A program made the translations under genes and the position numbers. Shown piece by piece: positions 26,324 to 34,675 of a stretch of 37,338 nt of DNA. Source of the stretch: DATGHS01 sp035307785 (lineage in GTDB: Bacteria; Planctomycetota; Planctomycetia; Gemmatales; Gemmataceae). The stretch spans positions 1 to 37,338 of the forward strand of contig DATGHS010000311.1 of assembly GCA_035307785.1 (NCBI GenBank), given 5' to 3'. The notes under the pieces were generated by a model, which was not told the origin of the DNA, made no database searches, and worked only from the letters and a program-made list of their open reading frames with translations. Position 1 is the stretch's first letter, and every line of letters starts with the position of its first letter.

Positions 26324-26351
26324 AGTATAGTTCACTCATTGGCTTTGTCAG
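26324..26351 (-). promoter_or_regulatory. Sigma-70-type promoter for the kinase gene
   Basis: On the minus strand CTGACA (26346-26351) and TATACT (26324-26329) are separated by 16 bases. Transcription from about 26317 gives a leader of nearly 190 bases. The 461-base gap 26130-26590 otherwise holds the palindrome at 26519-26574 and nothing else I can name. Confidence 0.5.
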
Positions 26352-26518
26352 TCCCAAACCGGCTTTTCCGCTGGAGTCTGACAAGCCGCGCCAGCGAATG
26401 CAAGTCGGGGGCGCGAATTTTGCGGTTGCCGGCACAAACAGTTCGCAAAATCGAATGGCGAGCTTAGAATTTGCTTGACGCAGAAATGAAAGTGTCTCCA
26501 AGATTCTCATATTTCGCA

Positions 26519-26574
26519 GGTCAGGCTTTCCAGCCTGACCGTGCGGTTGAATGGTCAGGCTGGAAGGCCTGACC
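26519..26574. repeat. 22-base inverted repeat GGTCAGGC...GCCTGACC
   Basis: Arms 26519-26540 and 26553-26574 match at 21 of 22 positions, with a 12-base loop. Each arm is itself a palindrome around TTTCC/GGAA (GGTCAGGCT and AGCCTGACC). Its right end is 4 bases before the GGAG that serves as the ribosome site of the molybdoenzyme gene. Confidence 0.8.
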
Positions 26575-26590
26575 TACGGAGTGAGTGCCC

Positions 26591-28717
26591 ATGATTGCTC
26601 TGCCAATCCAAACGGTGCGCGCGGTCTGCCCGCATGATTGTCCGGACACCTGCAGCATGGTGGTACAGGTGCAGGACGGCAAGGCGATCGACCTGCGTGG
26701 CGATAAGGAACACCCCTTCACCCGCGGCTTTTTATGCCAAAAGGTCTCGCGCTACCTGGAGCGCGTGTACCACGCCGACCGACTCAAATATCCGATGAAG
26801 AGAATTGGGCCTAAAGGGCAGGGGAGCTTCACGCGCATTTCCTGGGACGAAGCGGTTGCTACCATCGCGGAACGCTTTCGTCAGATAACGGATTCTTCCG
26901 ACGGGCCGCAAGCAATTCTGCCTTACAGTTACGCCGGCACGATGGGCAAATTGCAAGGTTCCAGCCTGGACCGACGTTTTTTCCATCGGCTCGGTGCGTC
27001 GCTGCTCGACCGCACGATCTGTGCTACGGCCGGGGCAGCGGGCTGCGACATTACGCTGGGGACCCGAGCCGCCGTCGATCCTGAAGCAGTGATTCACTCG
27101 CGCTACATCATCAACTGGGGCTCGAATACGAGCGTCACGAATATTCATTTGTGGTCGATCATGCATCAGGCCCGCAAGCGCGGGGCGAAGCTTGTCACCA
27201 TTGATCCGTACCGCAGCCCCACGGCGGCCCGTTCCGACTCGTGGCTGCCGATCCGACCGGGCACGGACGGCGCATTGGCGCTGGCGATAATGCATATCAT
27301 TTGGCGGGAAGGTTGGCAGGATGACGATTATCTGGCCCGCTATTGCCTGGGCGGCGAGCAGCTGCGTCGGCGCGTCTTGAGCGAATATCCGCCCGACAAG
27401 GTTTCTGCGATCACGGGATTGTCCGTCACGGACATTGAAACCTTGACGCGCGAATACGCGCTGTCGCGCCAATCCCGTGGCGGTCCCTCGCTGATTCGCT
27501 TCAACTACGGTTTGCAACGGCACCGAGGCGGCGGCATGGCCGTCCGCACTATCTCATGCTTGCCGGCCATCCTGGGCGAATGGCGCTATCCCGGCGGCGG
27601 GGCGTTGCTTAGTACCAGCAAGCTTTATCCCTTCGACAATGCGGCACTGGAACGGCCGGATCTGATTCGACCCGGAACCCGCACGATCAACATGGTGCAG
27701 TTGGCTGAAGCGCTGCACGGCGAATTGCCGGGACCGCCGGTGAAGGCGCTTTATGTCTACAACTCGAATCCCGCGGCGGTTTGCCCCGATCAGTCGCGCG
27801 TCCTGACCGGCTTGCGCCGGGAAGACATGTTCACTGTGGTGCACGAACAATTTCAGACCGACACCGCCGACTATGCCGACATCCTGCTCCCCGCCACGAC
27901 TCAGTTGGAACACTTCGATATTCACAGCTCCTATGGGCATCTGTACGTGCAGGCAAACGAGCCAGCCATCGAGCCGCTTTTTGAAGCGAAAAGCAATAAC
28001 AATGTCTTTCGGCTGCTGGCCCGCGCGATGAATATGGAAGCTGAGTTGTTCGAGATTTCGGATGAGGAATTGGCCCGACTGGCGCTTGGCGAGACAAGGC
28101 AAGACGCCCTTCGCCCGCAAGACGATCCACGGTCTCGCTTCTATCAGATCGATTTGGATCGGCTCACAGAAGAAGGTCCCGTGCGCATGAATCTGCCGCA
28201 GGATTACGCGCCATTTGCCGACGGCGGCTTCGGCAACCCTTCCGGCAAATGCGAATTGTATTCACCGCAATTAGCGAAGATGGGTCTCGATCCGCTGCCG
28301 AATTACACGCCGCCGGCCGAGGATCCACAGACCGCGACCGACCTCGCGGCCTGCTACCCGCTTCAAATGCTCAGCCCGCCGCATCCGGAATTCCTGAATT
28401 CGACCTTCGTCAACATCGAGGCGCTGCGGAAATCCGCGGGGGAGCCGACGCTGGAGATTCACCCCGACGATGCAGCAGCGCGCGGAATCGCCGACGGCCA
28501 AAAGGTGCGCATCTTCAACGACCGCGGCTCATTCCTGGCCCGAGCTAAAGTTGGTCAGTCGGTGAAGCCTGGCGTTGTGGTCACGCTCGGCATTTGGTGG
28601 AACAAGTTCTTGCCCGAAGGCTCCAATTGCAACGCGACCGCAAGCACTCGCCTCACCGATTTCGGCGGCGGCGCGACGTTCTTCGATAACCTAGTGGAGG
28701 TTCAACCGGCGCCATGA
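26591..28717 (+). CDS. Molybdopterin oxidoreductase, DMSO reductase family
   Basis: ATG 26591 is chosen, with GGAG 9 bases upstream; a GTG at 26585 is an alternative. 708 residues. The N-terminal 4Fe-4S domain has Cys13, 17, 21 and 49 (CPHDCPDTCSM and GFLCQ). Molybdopterin domain signatures follow: RISWDEAVATIAERF, IINWGSNTSVTN, RRGAKLVTIDPYRSPTAA and ILLPATTQLEH. From about residue 585 comes the dinucleotide-binding domain (LEIHPDDAAARGIADGQKVRI, then WWNKFLPEGSNCNATAS). Cytoplasmic (no Tat signal). Substrate cannot be inferred. Its 3' end overlaps the membrane gene on the other strand by 65 bases. Confidence 0.93.
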   Translation: MIALPIQTVRAVCPHDCPDTCSMVVQVQDGKAIDLRGDKEHPFTRGFLCQKVSRYLERVYHADRLKYPMKRIGPKGQGSFTRISWDEAVATIAERFRQITDSSDGPQAILPYSYAGTMGKLQGSSLDRRFFHRLGASLLDRTICATAGAAGCDITLGTRAAVDPEAVIHSRYIINWGSNTSVTNIHLWSIMHQARKRGAKLVTIDPYRSPTAARSDSWLPIRPGTDGALALAIMHIIWREGWQDDDYLARYCLGGEQLRRRVLSEYPPDKVSAITGLSVTDIETLTREYALSRQSRGGPSLIRFNYGLQRHRGGGMAVRTISCLPAILGEWRYPGGGALLSTSKLYPFDNAALERPDLIRPGTRTINMVQLAEALHGELPGPPVKALYVYNSNPAAVCPDQSRVLTGLRREDMFTVVHEQFQTDTADYADILLPATTQLEHFDIHSSYGHLYVQANEPAIEPLFEAKSNNNVFRLLARAMNMEAELFEISDEELARLALGETRQDALRPQDDPRSRFYQIDLDRLTEEGPVRMNLPQDYAPFADGGFGNPSGKCELYSPQLAKMGLDPLPNYTPPAEDPQTATDLAACYPLQMLSPPHPEFLNSTFVNIEALRKSAGEPTLEIHPDDAAARGIADGQKVRIFNDRGSFLARAKVGQSVKPGVVVTLGIWWNKFLPEGSNCNATASTRLTDFGGGATFFDNLVEVQPAP

Positions 28718-30263
28718 TAAAGTTGCCGTGGCGGAGCTTTTCATCTGGCCAACCGGGGCCAGGGACGGACGGCGAGCATCTTCGATAAAGTCGAAATCGT
28801 CCCTGACCGCTAAACATCTCAAACTCAGGCGGCGAGGCTTCGCTTTCCAAAAGTATTAGCCAATACACAAGTTCGGGCATTGGTTCGCCGGATCGAACTT
28901 GCCCAACCGGCCGGTCCAGGAGCCACGCCAGGATCAAGCCGGCGTCGGGTGCCGTGGTGCTCGCGGCCACCGGATGAGCGTCTTCTCGGATTAGCGCCGC
29001 CAAATTCCCCAGGGACGGCAGATCGCGCCGATTCTCCAACCCACGCGGCAACTCGCGCACACCCCAAAAGCCAAGCGACACTGTCAGGTGCAACAACAAC
29101 AATATCTGAAACAACCGTAGACGCCGGTTGCCCAAGAAGTCGAGCCCGTGCCACAGGCACACGAACAGCGCCGGCAACAGAGGTGCAAAATAGCGGCCGG
29201 CCTGGTCCCAGGGCCAATAGACATGAAGCGCGAAATAAAGCGGTAGACTGAATGCCAATACGTCGGCGCGTTCGTGCAGCCATTTCCACCAACCCCGGCA
29301 AATTAGCCCGAAAACCGGAACGTAGACAAGCAGATTCCAGTCGCGCCAGTTCCCGTGGCTCACGAAAGCGCCAAACATTCCCGGCACTGTCAGCCGGCCG
29401 ACTTCACTGATACGCACCCGCAGGCCTTCCAGCAGGCGCTGCGGCAAGCTTTGCTTTGCCTCCACCAACCGGTGGTTTAGCAGCATATCGAAATTGCTGA
29501 TTTGCCCAGAACGGCTGGCGGTCATTTGCTCGTAGAGCAACAACGCGCCGAGCGCAAGCACAGCCGGAGTCACAATGATTGAGAGAATGGCAATTGCCTT
29601 TCCCGGGCCCGCTGCCCTACGCCGTACTGCGATCAAAAGCGATAGGGCCAATCCGGCGACGAACAGGAACCCGGTCGGCCGCACGGTCACGACTAAGAGA
29701 AGCAGCAATCCTGCAAATAGCAGCGGACGCCGGCCAACATTCGGCAATTGGTCGCGAATGACGCGGAAAGAATTCGCCAACGCAAACAACAACGGCATGA
29801 ACGCAACTTCACTCAAATCGCGCCGAAAAAGCGCCAGGACCACGACGTTGACGAGGGTCAGATTCGCAATCAAGTCGGCCGGGACGTCGAGAAGGCCGTT
29901 CGCCCATTTCCGGATGCCGAAAAGAAAAGCACCAGCGAACAGCGCGCGCAAGATCGACAAAAGCAGGAACGGATTGGCCACATGTAGCCGCAGAATGGGC
30001 GCCATCAGCACCGGATAGCCCACGCTATACATGGGATGCGGCGAGCCAAGATTATGTGCCTCGGCATCGCACGCCAGACTACGACCAATCGAAAGATAGC
30101 AAACGGAATCGGGCGTGGGATACCAGAGGGGGCTGATGAGCAGCAGGCTCACTCCGGCTACGGCTAACCAGGTGCGATTTGGCCATCGAAAAACTGGAGT
30201 CGTGAAAAGCTTGTTCAGGAATGGTGAATGAACCGTAATTGCAATCACGATCAGCTCCGGCAT
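28653..30263 (-). CDS. Polytopic membrane protein, GT-C/GT39-like glycosyltransferase
   Basis: The start is uncertain; the frame opens at ATG 30296, but that ATG sits in the stem of a hairpin (30275-30305), so ATG 30263 (MPELIVIAI) is given; 536 residues. About ten or more hydrophobic segments are visible (TWLAVAGVSLLLISPLWYP; LLFAGLLLLLVVTVRPTGFL; IAILSIIVTPAVLALGALLL; FSLPLYFALHVYWPW). An early loop with PDSVCYLSIGRSLA holds an Asp where GT-C enzymes have the catalytic Asp, followed by a big loop with HPMYSVGYPV. GT-C enzymes transfer sugars from lipid carriers at the outer face. The C-terminal tail is Arg-rich. No ribosome site found. Confidence 0.7.
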   Translation of the reverse strand: MPELIVIAITVHSPFLNKLFTTPVFRWPNRTWLAVAGVSLLLISPLWYPTPDSVCYLSIGRSLACDAEAHNLGSPHPMYSVGYPVLMAPILRLHVANPFLLLSILRALFAGAFLFGIRKWANGLLDVPADLIANLTLVNVVVLALFRRDLSEVAFMPLLFALANSFRVIRDQLPNVGRRPLLFAGLLLLLVVTVRPTGFLFVAGLALSLLIAVRRRAAGPGKAIAILSIIVTPAVLALGALLLYEQMTASRSGQISNFDMLLNHRLVEAKQSLPQRLLEGLRVRISEVGRLTVPGMFGAFVSHGNWRDWNLLVYVPVFGLICRGWWKWLHERADVLAFSLPLYFALHVYWPWDQAGRYFAPLLPALFVCLWHGLDFLGNRRLRLFQILLLLHLTVSLGFWGVRELPRGLENRRDLPSLGNLAALIREDAHPVAASTTAPDAGLILAWLLDRPVGQVRSGEPMPELVYWLILLESEASPPEFEMFSGQGRFRLYRRCSPSVPGPGWPDEKLRHGNFIMAPVEPPLGYRRTSRRRRNR

Positions 30264-30274
30264 CCATGCCAGGG

Positions 30275-30305
30275 CTTGCGGCGCTGCCTGCTGCAACGCC
30301 GCAAG
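30275..30305. repeat. 9-base perfect hairpin between the methyltransferase and membrane-protein genes
   Basis: CTTGCGGCG (30275-30283) and CGCCGCAAG (30297-30305) form a perfect stem with a 13-base loop, 12 bases after the methyltransferase stop on the minus strand. No U-run follows, so termination is unproved. Confidence 0.5.
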
Positions 30306-30317
30306 CGGCGAAGGAAT

Positions 30318-30905
30318 CTATTCTTTTTCCAGGGGCGTGATCCAAAGGTAAATCGTATGTTCCCGCTCCGCGTCACCCGGCGGAGTAACATGAACGACCT
30401 TCTTTGGTTTCACGCCCTTCATGTCGAAATCGTGCGACACAATCCGCGAGCCGGGTTTCAACTTCTCCAACTGCGGAATCAGCTTCACGTTGAGGTCGGG
30501 CAGCAGGTACAGCGTGATCACCGAAGCCTTACTGAGATCCAGTTTGAAGATGTCTTCCTGCTTGATCTGCACCAGGTCCTCGACCTTGTTCTTCTTCACG
30601 TTTTCATTCGAGTCCTTGATCCGCGCCGGATCGATGTCGAAGCCGGTCGCCTTGCAGCCATATTTCTTGGCCGCGGTAACGACGATGCGGCCATCGCCGC
30701 AGCCCAGATCGTACACCACGTCGCCTTTCTTGACATCCGCCATTTTCAGCATCTCGTCCACCACCGCCTGCGGCGTGGGAACGTAAATCACATCTGGTTC
30801 CGTCTTGGGTTTATCGTCCGCCTGAACGCCCTCGCGCGTGGCAAGCCCAATCGCCACCGTCATCCCGAGTAGAACAAACCCCAACCGTACACTGGTGCGA
30901 CGCAT
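30318..30905 (-). CDS. Exported SAM-dependent methyltransferase-fold protein
   Basis: 195 residues. A signal peptide (MRRTSVRLGFVLLGMTVAIGLATREGVQA, part: VLLGMTVAIGLATREG) with a probable cut before ADDKPKTE is followed by a complete class I methyltransferase core. Motif I is YDLGCGDGRIVVTAAKKYG (65-83), motif II GFDIDPARI, motif III DIFKLD, then ITLYLLPDLNVKLIPQLEKLKPGSRIVSHDFDM. SAM is cytoplasmic, so a methyltransferase behind a signal peptide is odd; the protein may bind a different ligand. Substrate unknown. It precedes the GT-C-like gene in the same direction, spacing 55 bases. Confidence 0.8.
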   Translation of the reverse strand: MRRTSVRLGFVLLGMTVAIGLATREGVQADDKPKTEPDVIYVPTPQAVVDEMLKMADVKKGDVVYDLGCGDGRIVVTAAKKYGCKATGFDIDPARIKDSNENVKKNKVEDLVQIKQEDIFKLDLSKASVITLYLLPDLNVKLIPQLEKLKPGSRIVSHDFDMKGVKPKKVVHVTPPGDAEREHTIYLWITPLEKE

Positions 30906-31104
30906 GGTAGTTCCTCAACGATAGGATGGTGATTGCAAAGCGAAGATGATTTCATCCAGAAACGGCTGCAGTGTCAAGAAGAAGCGGGAGTTTTTTGGCG
31001 AACGGCGGCCGCCGGAGGTACCGACCAACGTCGGATCAAGCTGGCGACTTCCATTGAAAACACGCGCTGCGGTTCCATTGCAACGATCCAATAGCGGCAT
31101 TCGC

Positions 31105-31136
31105 CAGAATTCCGCTGTCGCTAACTCGGAATTCTG
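31105..31136. repeat. Small inverted repeat CAGAATTCCG / CGGAATTCTG
   Basis: Perfect 10-base arms (31105-31114 and 31127-31136), loop of 12 bases, in the 275-base gap between methyltransferase and hydrolase. A CCGAC/GTCGG hairpin also lies at 31021-31034. No gene is convincing in this gap. Confidence 0.6.
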
Positions 31137-31180
31137 ACGAGTTCCGCTGCGCGGCAGTTGCAAGTACCGCTCGCTAGTTT

Positions 31181-32209
31181 TCAAATGGGTGGAATGGCGG
31201 CATAGAGCCGGTCGGCAGAGTATTTGACTGCCATACTGCCGTGATTTTCACCGGGATAAAATCGGAGTTCCGCATTGGGCAGAAGCGCGGCCAATTTTTC
31301 CACGGTGCTGGGCGGCATGAACGTGTCCGTCGTGCCGTGCATGATTTTGACCTTGGTGCGCACGTCCGGCAACCAGCGCGACCAGGGACCGCCTAACTCG
31401 ACAATGTAATGGACCACCGGCCCCGTCCCTTGCTGCACGGCATTGCGTGTGTGTTCCATATTGTCGCGTGTTAGTGCACGTTCCTGGGGAGAAGGAAAAA
31501 GATAATGGATCGGGTGTTTCAAAGCGTGGTTTAACGCACCGCGCTCGGGGTGGTGCAGATAACCGTCGGCATATTTTCGGATCAGGAGTCGCGCGACTAG
31601 TGGGTCGTGTTCAGCAAGATGGGCACCTAATTGAGGGATACTATGCTTCGAGTCAAAAAGCTCGAGCGGGCATACCGGCGCCGTCAACGATACCACGGCC
31701 ACGCGCTCGGGCATGGCTCGGGCAACCGCCAGCGCGAACGGAGCACCGTCGGAAATGCCGGAGAGGCTGAAGGTCTCGATGCCCAGCGCGCCAGTCAGTG
31801 CTGCTATGTAGTTGGGCCAGGTGAGAAAGGTGCAATTGGGATCGGGATCGGATTCGCCGATGCCGGGCCGGTCCGGCGTAATCAAGCGGACCCCAGGAAG
31901 GCAACGCAAGGGCGCAATGAAATTCCGCGAGTCGATCCGCCCGCTCATCAAACCGTGATGATTGATCACGAACCAGGTGGCATTCGCATCGCCGACTTCG
32001 CTGTAGGCCAGCCGCCGCTCGCACGGCAGGCGCAGGTAACAGAGGTCGTGGTAAACGAAATTGAAGGCACAAGGCCCGTAGCGTTCTTCCGACAACACCG
32101 TGGACTTAGGCAGGGCAGAGACGGCGGCCGCGGCCAGCGTGCCTTTCAAGAATTGCCGCCGTGAAAAAACACTGGGGGCGTTGGAACTATCGTCCGAGCT
32201 TCCATGCAC
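31181..32209 (-). CDS. Tat-exported alpha/beta hydrolase
   Basis: The start is a GTG (32207-32209) with GGAGGGG 5 bases upstream, giving 342 residues. The open frame upstream starts at a TTG (32305) without a ribosome site and would put 32 residues before the signal. The Tat signal is SRRQFLK (16-22) then GTLAAAAVSALP. The hydrolase core shows WFVINHHGLMSGR for the oxyanion strand, RPGIGESDPDPNCTF, and the nucleophile elbow GISDG with Ser153. GTTDTFMPP carries the probable acid and GENHGS the His. It belongs to the general alpha/beta hydrolase superfamily; substrate unknown. It lies after the Cys/Met PLP gene, spacing 226 bases. Confidence 0.88.
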   Translation of the reverse strand: MHGSSDDSSNAPSVFSRRQFLKGTLAAAAVSALPKSTVLSEERYGPCAFNFVYHDLCYLRLPCERRLAYSEVGDANATWFVINHHGLMSGRIDSRNFIAPLRCLPGVRLITPDRPGIGESDPDPNCTFLTWPNYIAALTGALGIETFSLSGISDGAPFALAVARAMPERVAVVSLTAPVCPLELFDSKHSIPQLGAHLAEHDPLVARLLIRKYADGYLHHPERGALNHALKHPIHYLFPSPQERALTRDNMEHTRNAVQQGTGPVVHYIVELGGPWSRWLPDVRTKVKIMHGTTDTFMPPSTVEKLAALLPNAELRFYPGENHGSMAVKYSADRLYAAIPPI

Positions 32210-32394
32210 GGGAGCCCCTCCAGTATGCTGCGCAACGACGGTTGAGCGCGTTGAGCGATTCCTTCCAGAGCTGTTCGGCTCTGAAACGGCGGAGACTTCA
32301 ACCAAGCTGGGGGAAGTTTATCGGACTTCGTCTGACCGGCCGAAAGCGTAAGGAATCTCGCGACGAGACTGGGATTGCCCGGAACGCGGCGCGC

Positions 32395-32414
32395 GCCGGC
32401 ATTTCCGAAAATGC
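32395..32414. repeat. Tetraloop hairpin after the PLP-enzyme gene
   Basis: CGGCATTT (32395-32402) and AAATGCCG (32407-32414) form a perfect stem; on the minus strand the loop is TCGG. It is 22 bases after the PLP-enzyme stop; without a U-run it is only a possible terminator. Confidence 0.45.
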
Positions 32415-32435
32415 CGATTATGACCTCTTTGCTTG

Positions 32436-33599
32436 TCACGACGCAGCGACGAGTGCCGTTCGCAGGTCCTCTTGCAGATCGCCGGCGTCTTCAATGCCCA
32501 CGCTGAGCCGAATCAAGCCATCGTCAATGCCGCGGGCGGTGCGAATTTCAGCCGGAATGCTGGCATGCGTCATAGTGGCCGGGTAGCAAACCAGTGATTC
32601 CACGCCACCCAGACTTTCCGCGAGGCTGAACAAGCGGGTGTGCGTAAGGAATCTTCGTGCTGCCGGACCGCCGCCGCGAATGCGAAAAGAGATCATGCCG
32701 CCGAAATCGCGCATCTGCCGCCTGGCCACATCGTGGCCGGGGTGCGTGGAGAGGCCCGGGAAGAAAACGCGCTCAACCTGCGATTGCTTCACCAGCCAAT
32801 CGGCAAGGACCCGAGCATTGGCGCAATGCTTTTGCATGCGCACGGCCAAGGTCTTGAGACCTCGGAGGGTGAGGTACGCGTCAAACGGCCCCGGCACGCC
32901 GCCAGCTGCGTTCTGATAGAACTTGATTGGTTCTAACAAGTCATGCCGGCCGATCACGGCGCCGCCGATGACGTCGGAATGTCCGCCCAGGTACTTGGTA
33001 GTACTATGCACGACGATGTCGGCCCCGAGATGCAATGGCTGCTGAAGATAAGGCGAAGCAAACGTGTTATCCACGGCCAAAATCGCGCCGTGCTTGTGAG
33101 TCAGTTCCGCAATCGCCGCGATATCGAGGATCTGCAGCAGGGGATTAGTCGGCGATTCAATCCACACCAGTTTCGTCGCTTTTGTCGTGATGGCGGAAAA
33201 GCCCTGGGGGGAGGGATCATCGGTATAGCGGGCCACTAAGCCCCAGGGCTTGAACACCCGTTCGAGCAAACGAAAGGTGCCGCCATAAAGGTCGGCCGCA
33301 GCCGCCACCTCGTCGCCGGGGCGAAGCATCGAAAGCACGGCTGTACTGGCTGCCAGCCCGGAAGCAAAGGCCAACCCGCGTTCACCGCCCTCAAGGGACG
33401 CGAGGCAGCTTTCAAGCGCGGTTCGAGTCGGGTTGCCGCTGCGGGAATATTCGTATCCCTTGTGTTGGCCCACGCTAGTTTGCGTGTAAGTGGAAGTGGC
33501 ATAAATTGGCACCACCGTCGCACCGGTGGCCGGATCGGCGTCCTGGCCGGCGTGAATGGCGCGGGTGGCAAAACCCCAATTGGCATCATCATGCGGCAT
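32436..33599 (-). CDS. Cys/Met-metabolism PLP enzyme (cystathionine gamma-synthase/lyase type)
   Basis: ATG 33599 with GAGGG 6 bases upstream; 387 residues (an ATG 11 residues further upstream, at 33632, is less likely). Family hallmarks: YSRSGNPTRTALESCLASLEGG at 51-72 (part: SRSGNPTRTALE), FASGLAAS, DLYGGTFRL, ESPTNPLLQI, AVDNTFASPYLQQPL, and the PLP Lys202 in HSTTKYLGGHSD. It makes or breaks cystathionine in Cys/Met metabolism; gamma-synthase (metB), gamma-lyase and beta-lyase (metC) cannot be told apart safely by eye, so no symbol is given. The late SLGGVESLVCYPATMTHASIP motif fits gamma-synthase/gamma-lyase. Confidence 0.93.
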   Translation of the reverse strand: MPHDDANWGFATRAIHAGQDADPATGATVVPIYATSTYTQTSVGQHKGYEYSRSGNPTRTALESCLASLEGGERGLAFASGLAASTAVLSMLRPGDEVAAAADLYGGTFRLLERVFKPWGLVARYTDDPSPQGFSAITTKATKLVWIESPTNPLLQILDIAAIAELTHKHGAILAVDNTFASPYLQQPLHLGADIVVHSTTKYLGGHSDVIGGAVIGRHDLLEPIKFYQNAAGGVPGPFDAYLTLRGLKTLAVRMQKHCANARVLADWLVKQSQVERVFFPGLSTHPGHDVARRQMRDFGGMISFRIRGGGPAARRFLTHTRLFSLAESLGGVESLVCYPATMTHASIPAEIRTARGIDDGLIRLSVGIEDAGDLQEDLRTALVAAS

Positions 33600-33775
33600 C
33601 GCGGTCCCTCGAATATACGGTGCAATCGGCAAAAATAACTGTCTATTCTTCGCCTGAGATTAACTCTCCGAAAACTAGCTGTTTTGACCAGTCCCGCTCG
33701 TCCCACTTAATCGTTGCAAACGGTCGCAAAACGCGGAAAATCGCGCTTTTTATCGAACTTACGCTCATGGTCGCG

Positions 33776-33804
33776 TTGACACTCCGCGCGCGGAAACGTA
33801 AACT
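33776..33804 (+). promoter_or_regulatory. Sigma-70-type promoter for the Cys-nucleophile hydrolase
   Basis: A consensus TTGACA (33776-33781) and TAAACT (33799-33804) are exactly 17 bases apart. Transcription from about 33811 precedes the ATG at 33916 by about 105 bases, or the ATG at 33820 by about 9. The rest of the gap from 33600 shows no gene. Confidence 0.6.
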
Positions 33805-33915
33805 TGGCCCGGAATCTGAATGTTAATCGTCCAGAACGTTGGCCCCACGGACAGCTGCGCCCGCAAAGTTCCTACGATCGTTACAACCGGTATTTATCTC
33901 AAAACAGGTTGCCGC

Positions 33916-34635
33916 ATGCTGCAAAGTCACACCTTCTGGCAGGCGCGAGAACTCGACGAGGGGTTTTACCCATCGGTCCTGGAGAACCTGCGTGGCCTGC
34001 CCGTGCACACGTTTTTGCCGACGGGCTATGAGCCGAATTATCCGTATCCGCTCGTGGTATTCTTCCACGGCCACGGAGGCAATGAAGAACAAATCTTGCG
34101 CTGGGCGCCGAACTTGAGCCGGCGCAATTACATCTGTATTTCGCTGCGCGGCCCCGAACCGCTCGGGCCGGGAGTCGATGGCGAGCCAGGCTTCAGCTGG
34201 GCGGCCGATGGCGTGGGCGACTCGTTGCTCGAAGATTACGTGTTTCGGGCCATCGAACAAACCCGCCGCAGCTACCACGTGCATTCGGAGCGCATTTACC
34301 TGGCCGGCTTCTGTGAGGGAGCAGAACTGGCTTATCGCATGGGACTCACCTATCCCGAGAAGTTCGGCGGCATCATTTCGTTGAATGGTGTCCTGCCGCG
34401 AAGGAACGGCCCGCTGTTCCGCTTACCGGAAATTCGGCAATTACGCGTTTGGATTGGCCACGGCATCGCGAATTCGATGGTCCCGCTCTCATTGGCGCGA
34501 CGTGATTTTCGCTCGCTTTACATCGCTGGTGTCGATGCCCGCTTTCGGACCTATCCCACCACGCACCGCCTGCATTCCGACATGCTACGCGACGTGAATC
34601 GCTGGATTATTGATTCGATTGAATCGGAAACCTGA
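33916..34635 (+). CDS. Alpha/beta hydrolase with Cys at the nucleophile position
   Basis: ATG 33916 is chosen (239 residues); an ATG at 33820 would add 32 residues that look non-coding (low-complexity change of style). The phospholipase/carboxylesterase-type fold shows PLVVFFHGHGGNEEQ (oxyanion region) and the elbow GFCEGAELAYRMGLTYPEKF, in which Cys133 replaces the usual Ser. GHGIANSMVP has Asn186 where the family has Asp (G-x-x-D-x-x-V-P). THRLHSDML carries the His. The set is thus Cys/Asn/His, if alignment by eye is right. Dienelactone hydrolase also uses Cys. Substrate unknown. It converges on hslU. Confidence 0.85.
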   Translation: MLQSHTFWQARELDEGFYPSVLENLRGLPVHTFLPTGYEPNYPYPLVVFFHGHGGNEEQILRWAPNLSRRNYICISLRGPEPLGPGVDGEPGFSWAADGVGDSLLEDYVFRAIEQTRRSYHVHSERIYLAGFCEGAELAYRMGLTYPEKFGGIISLNGVLPRRNGPLFRLPEIRQLRVWIGHGIANSMVPLSLARRDFRSLYIAGVDARFRTYPTTHRLHSDMLRDVNRWIIDSIESET

Positions 34636-34642
34636 AAAGCGT

Positions 34643-34670
34643 AAGCCCACGGACGGAAGTCCGTGGGCTT
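34643..34670. terminator. Bidirectional GGAA-loop hairpin between the hydrolase and hslU
   Basis: A perfect 12-base stem (AAGCCCACGGAC, 34643-34654; GTCCGTGGGCTT, 34659-34670) with loop GGAA, 8 bases after the hydrolase stop and 6 bases before the hslU stop. No long U-run on either strand. Same family as 2236-2261. Confidence 0.75.
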
Positions 34671-34675
34671 TCGCA

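Noticed and set aside
26108..26335. Minus-strand 75-residue frame upstream of the kinase
   Set aside because: It overlaps the kinase promoter leader and start, has no ribosome site and no family resemblance.
26732..27523. Minus-strand open frame of 263 residues
   Set aside because: Antisense to the 4Fe-4S/molybdopterin enzyme gene, no recognisable domain.
30915..31184. Minus-strand open frame of 89 residues in the gap
   Set aside because: Contains the 31105-31136 inverted repeat and has no ribosome site or family-like features.
33820..33915. N-terminal extension of the Cys-nucleophile hydrolase
   Set aside because: The 32 extra residues do not resemble any signal or domain; the conserved-looking sequence begins after ATG 33916.
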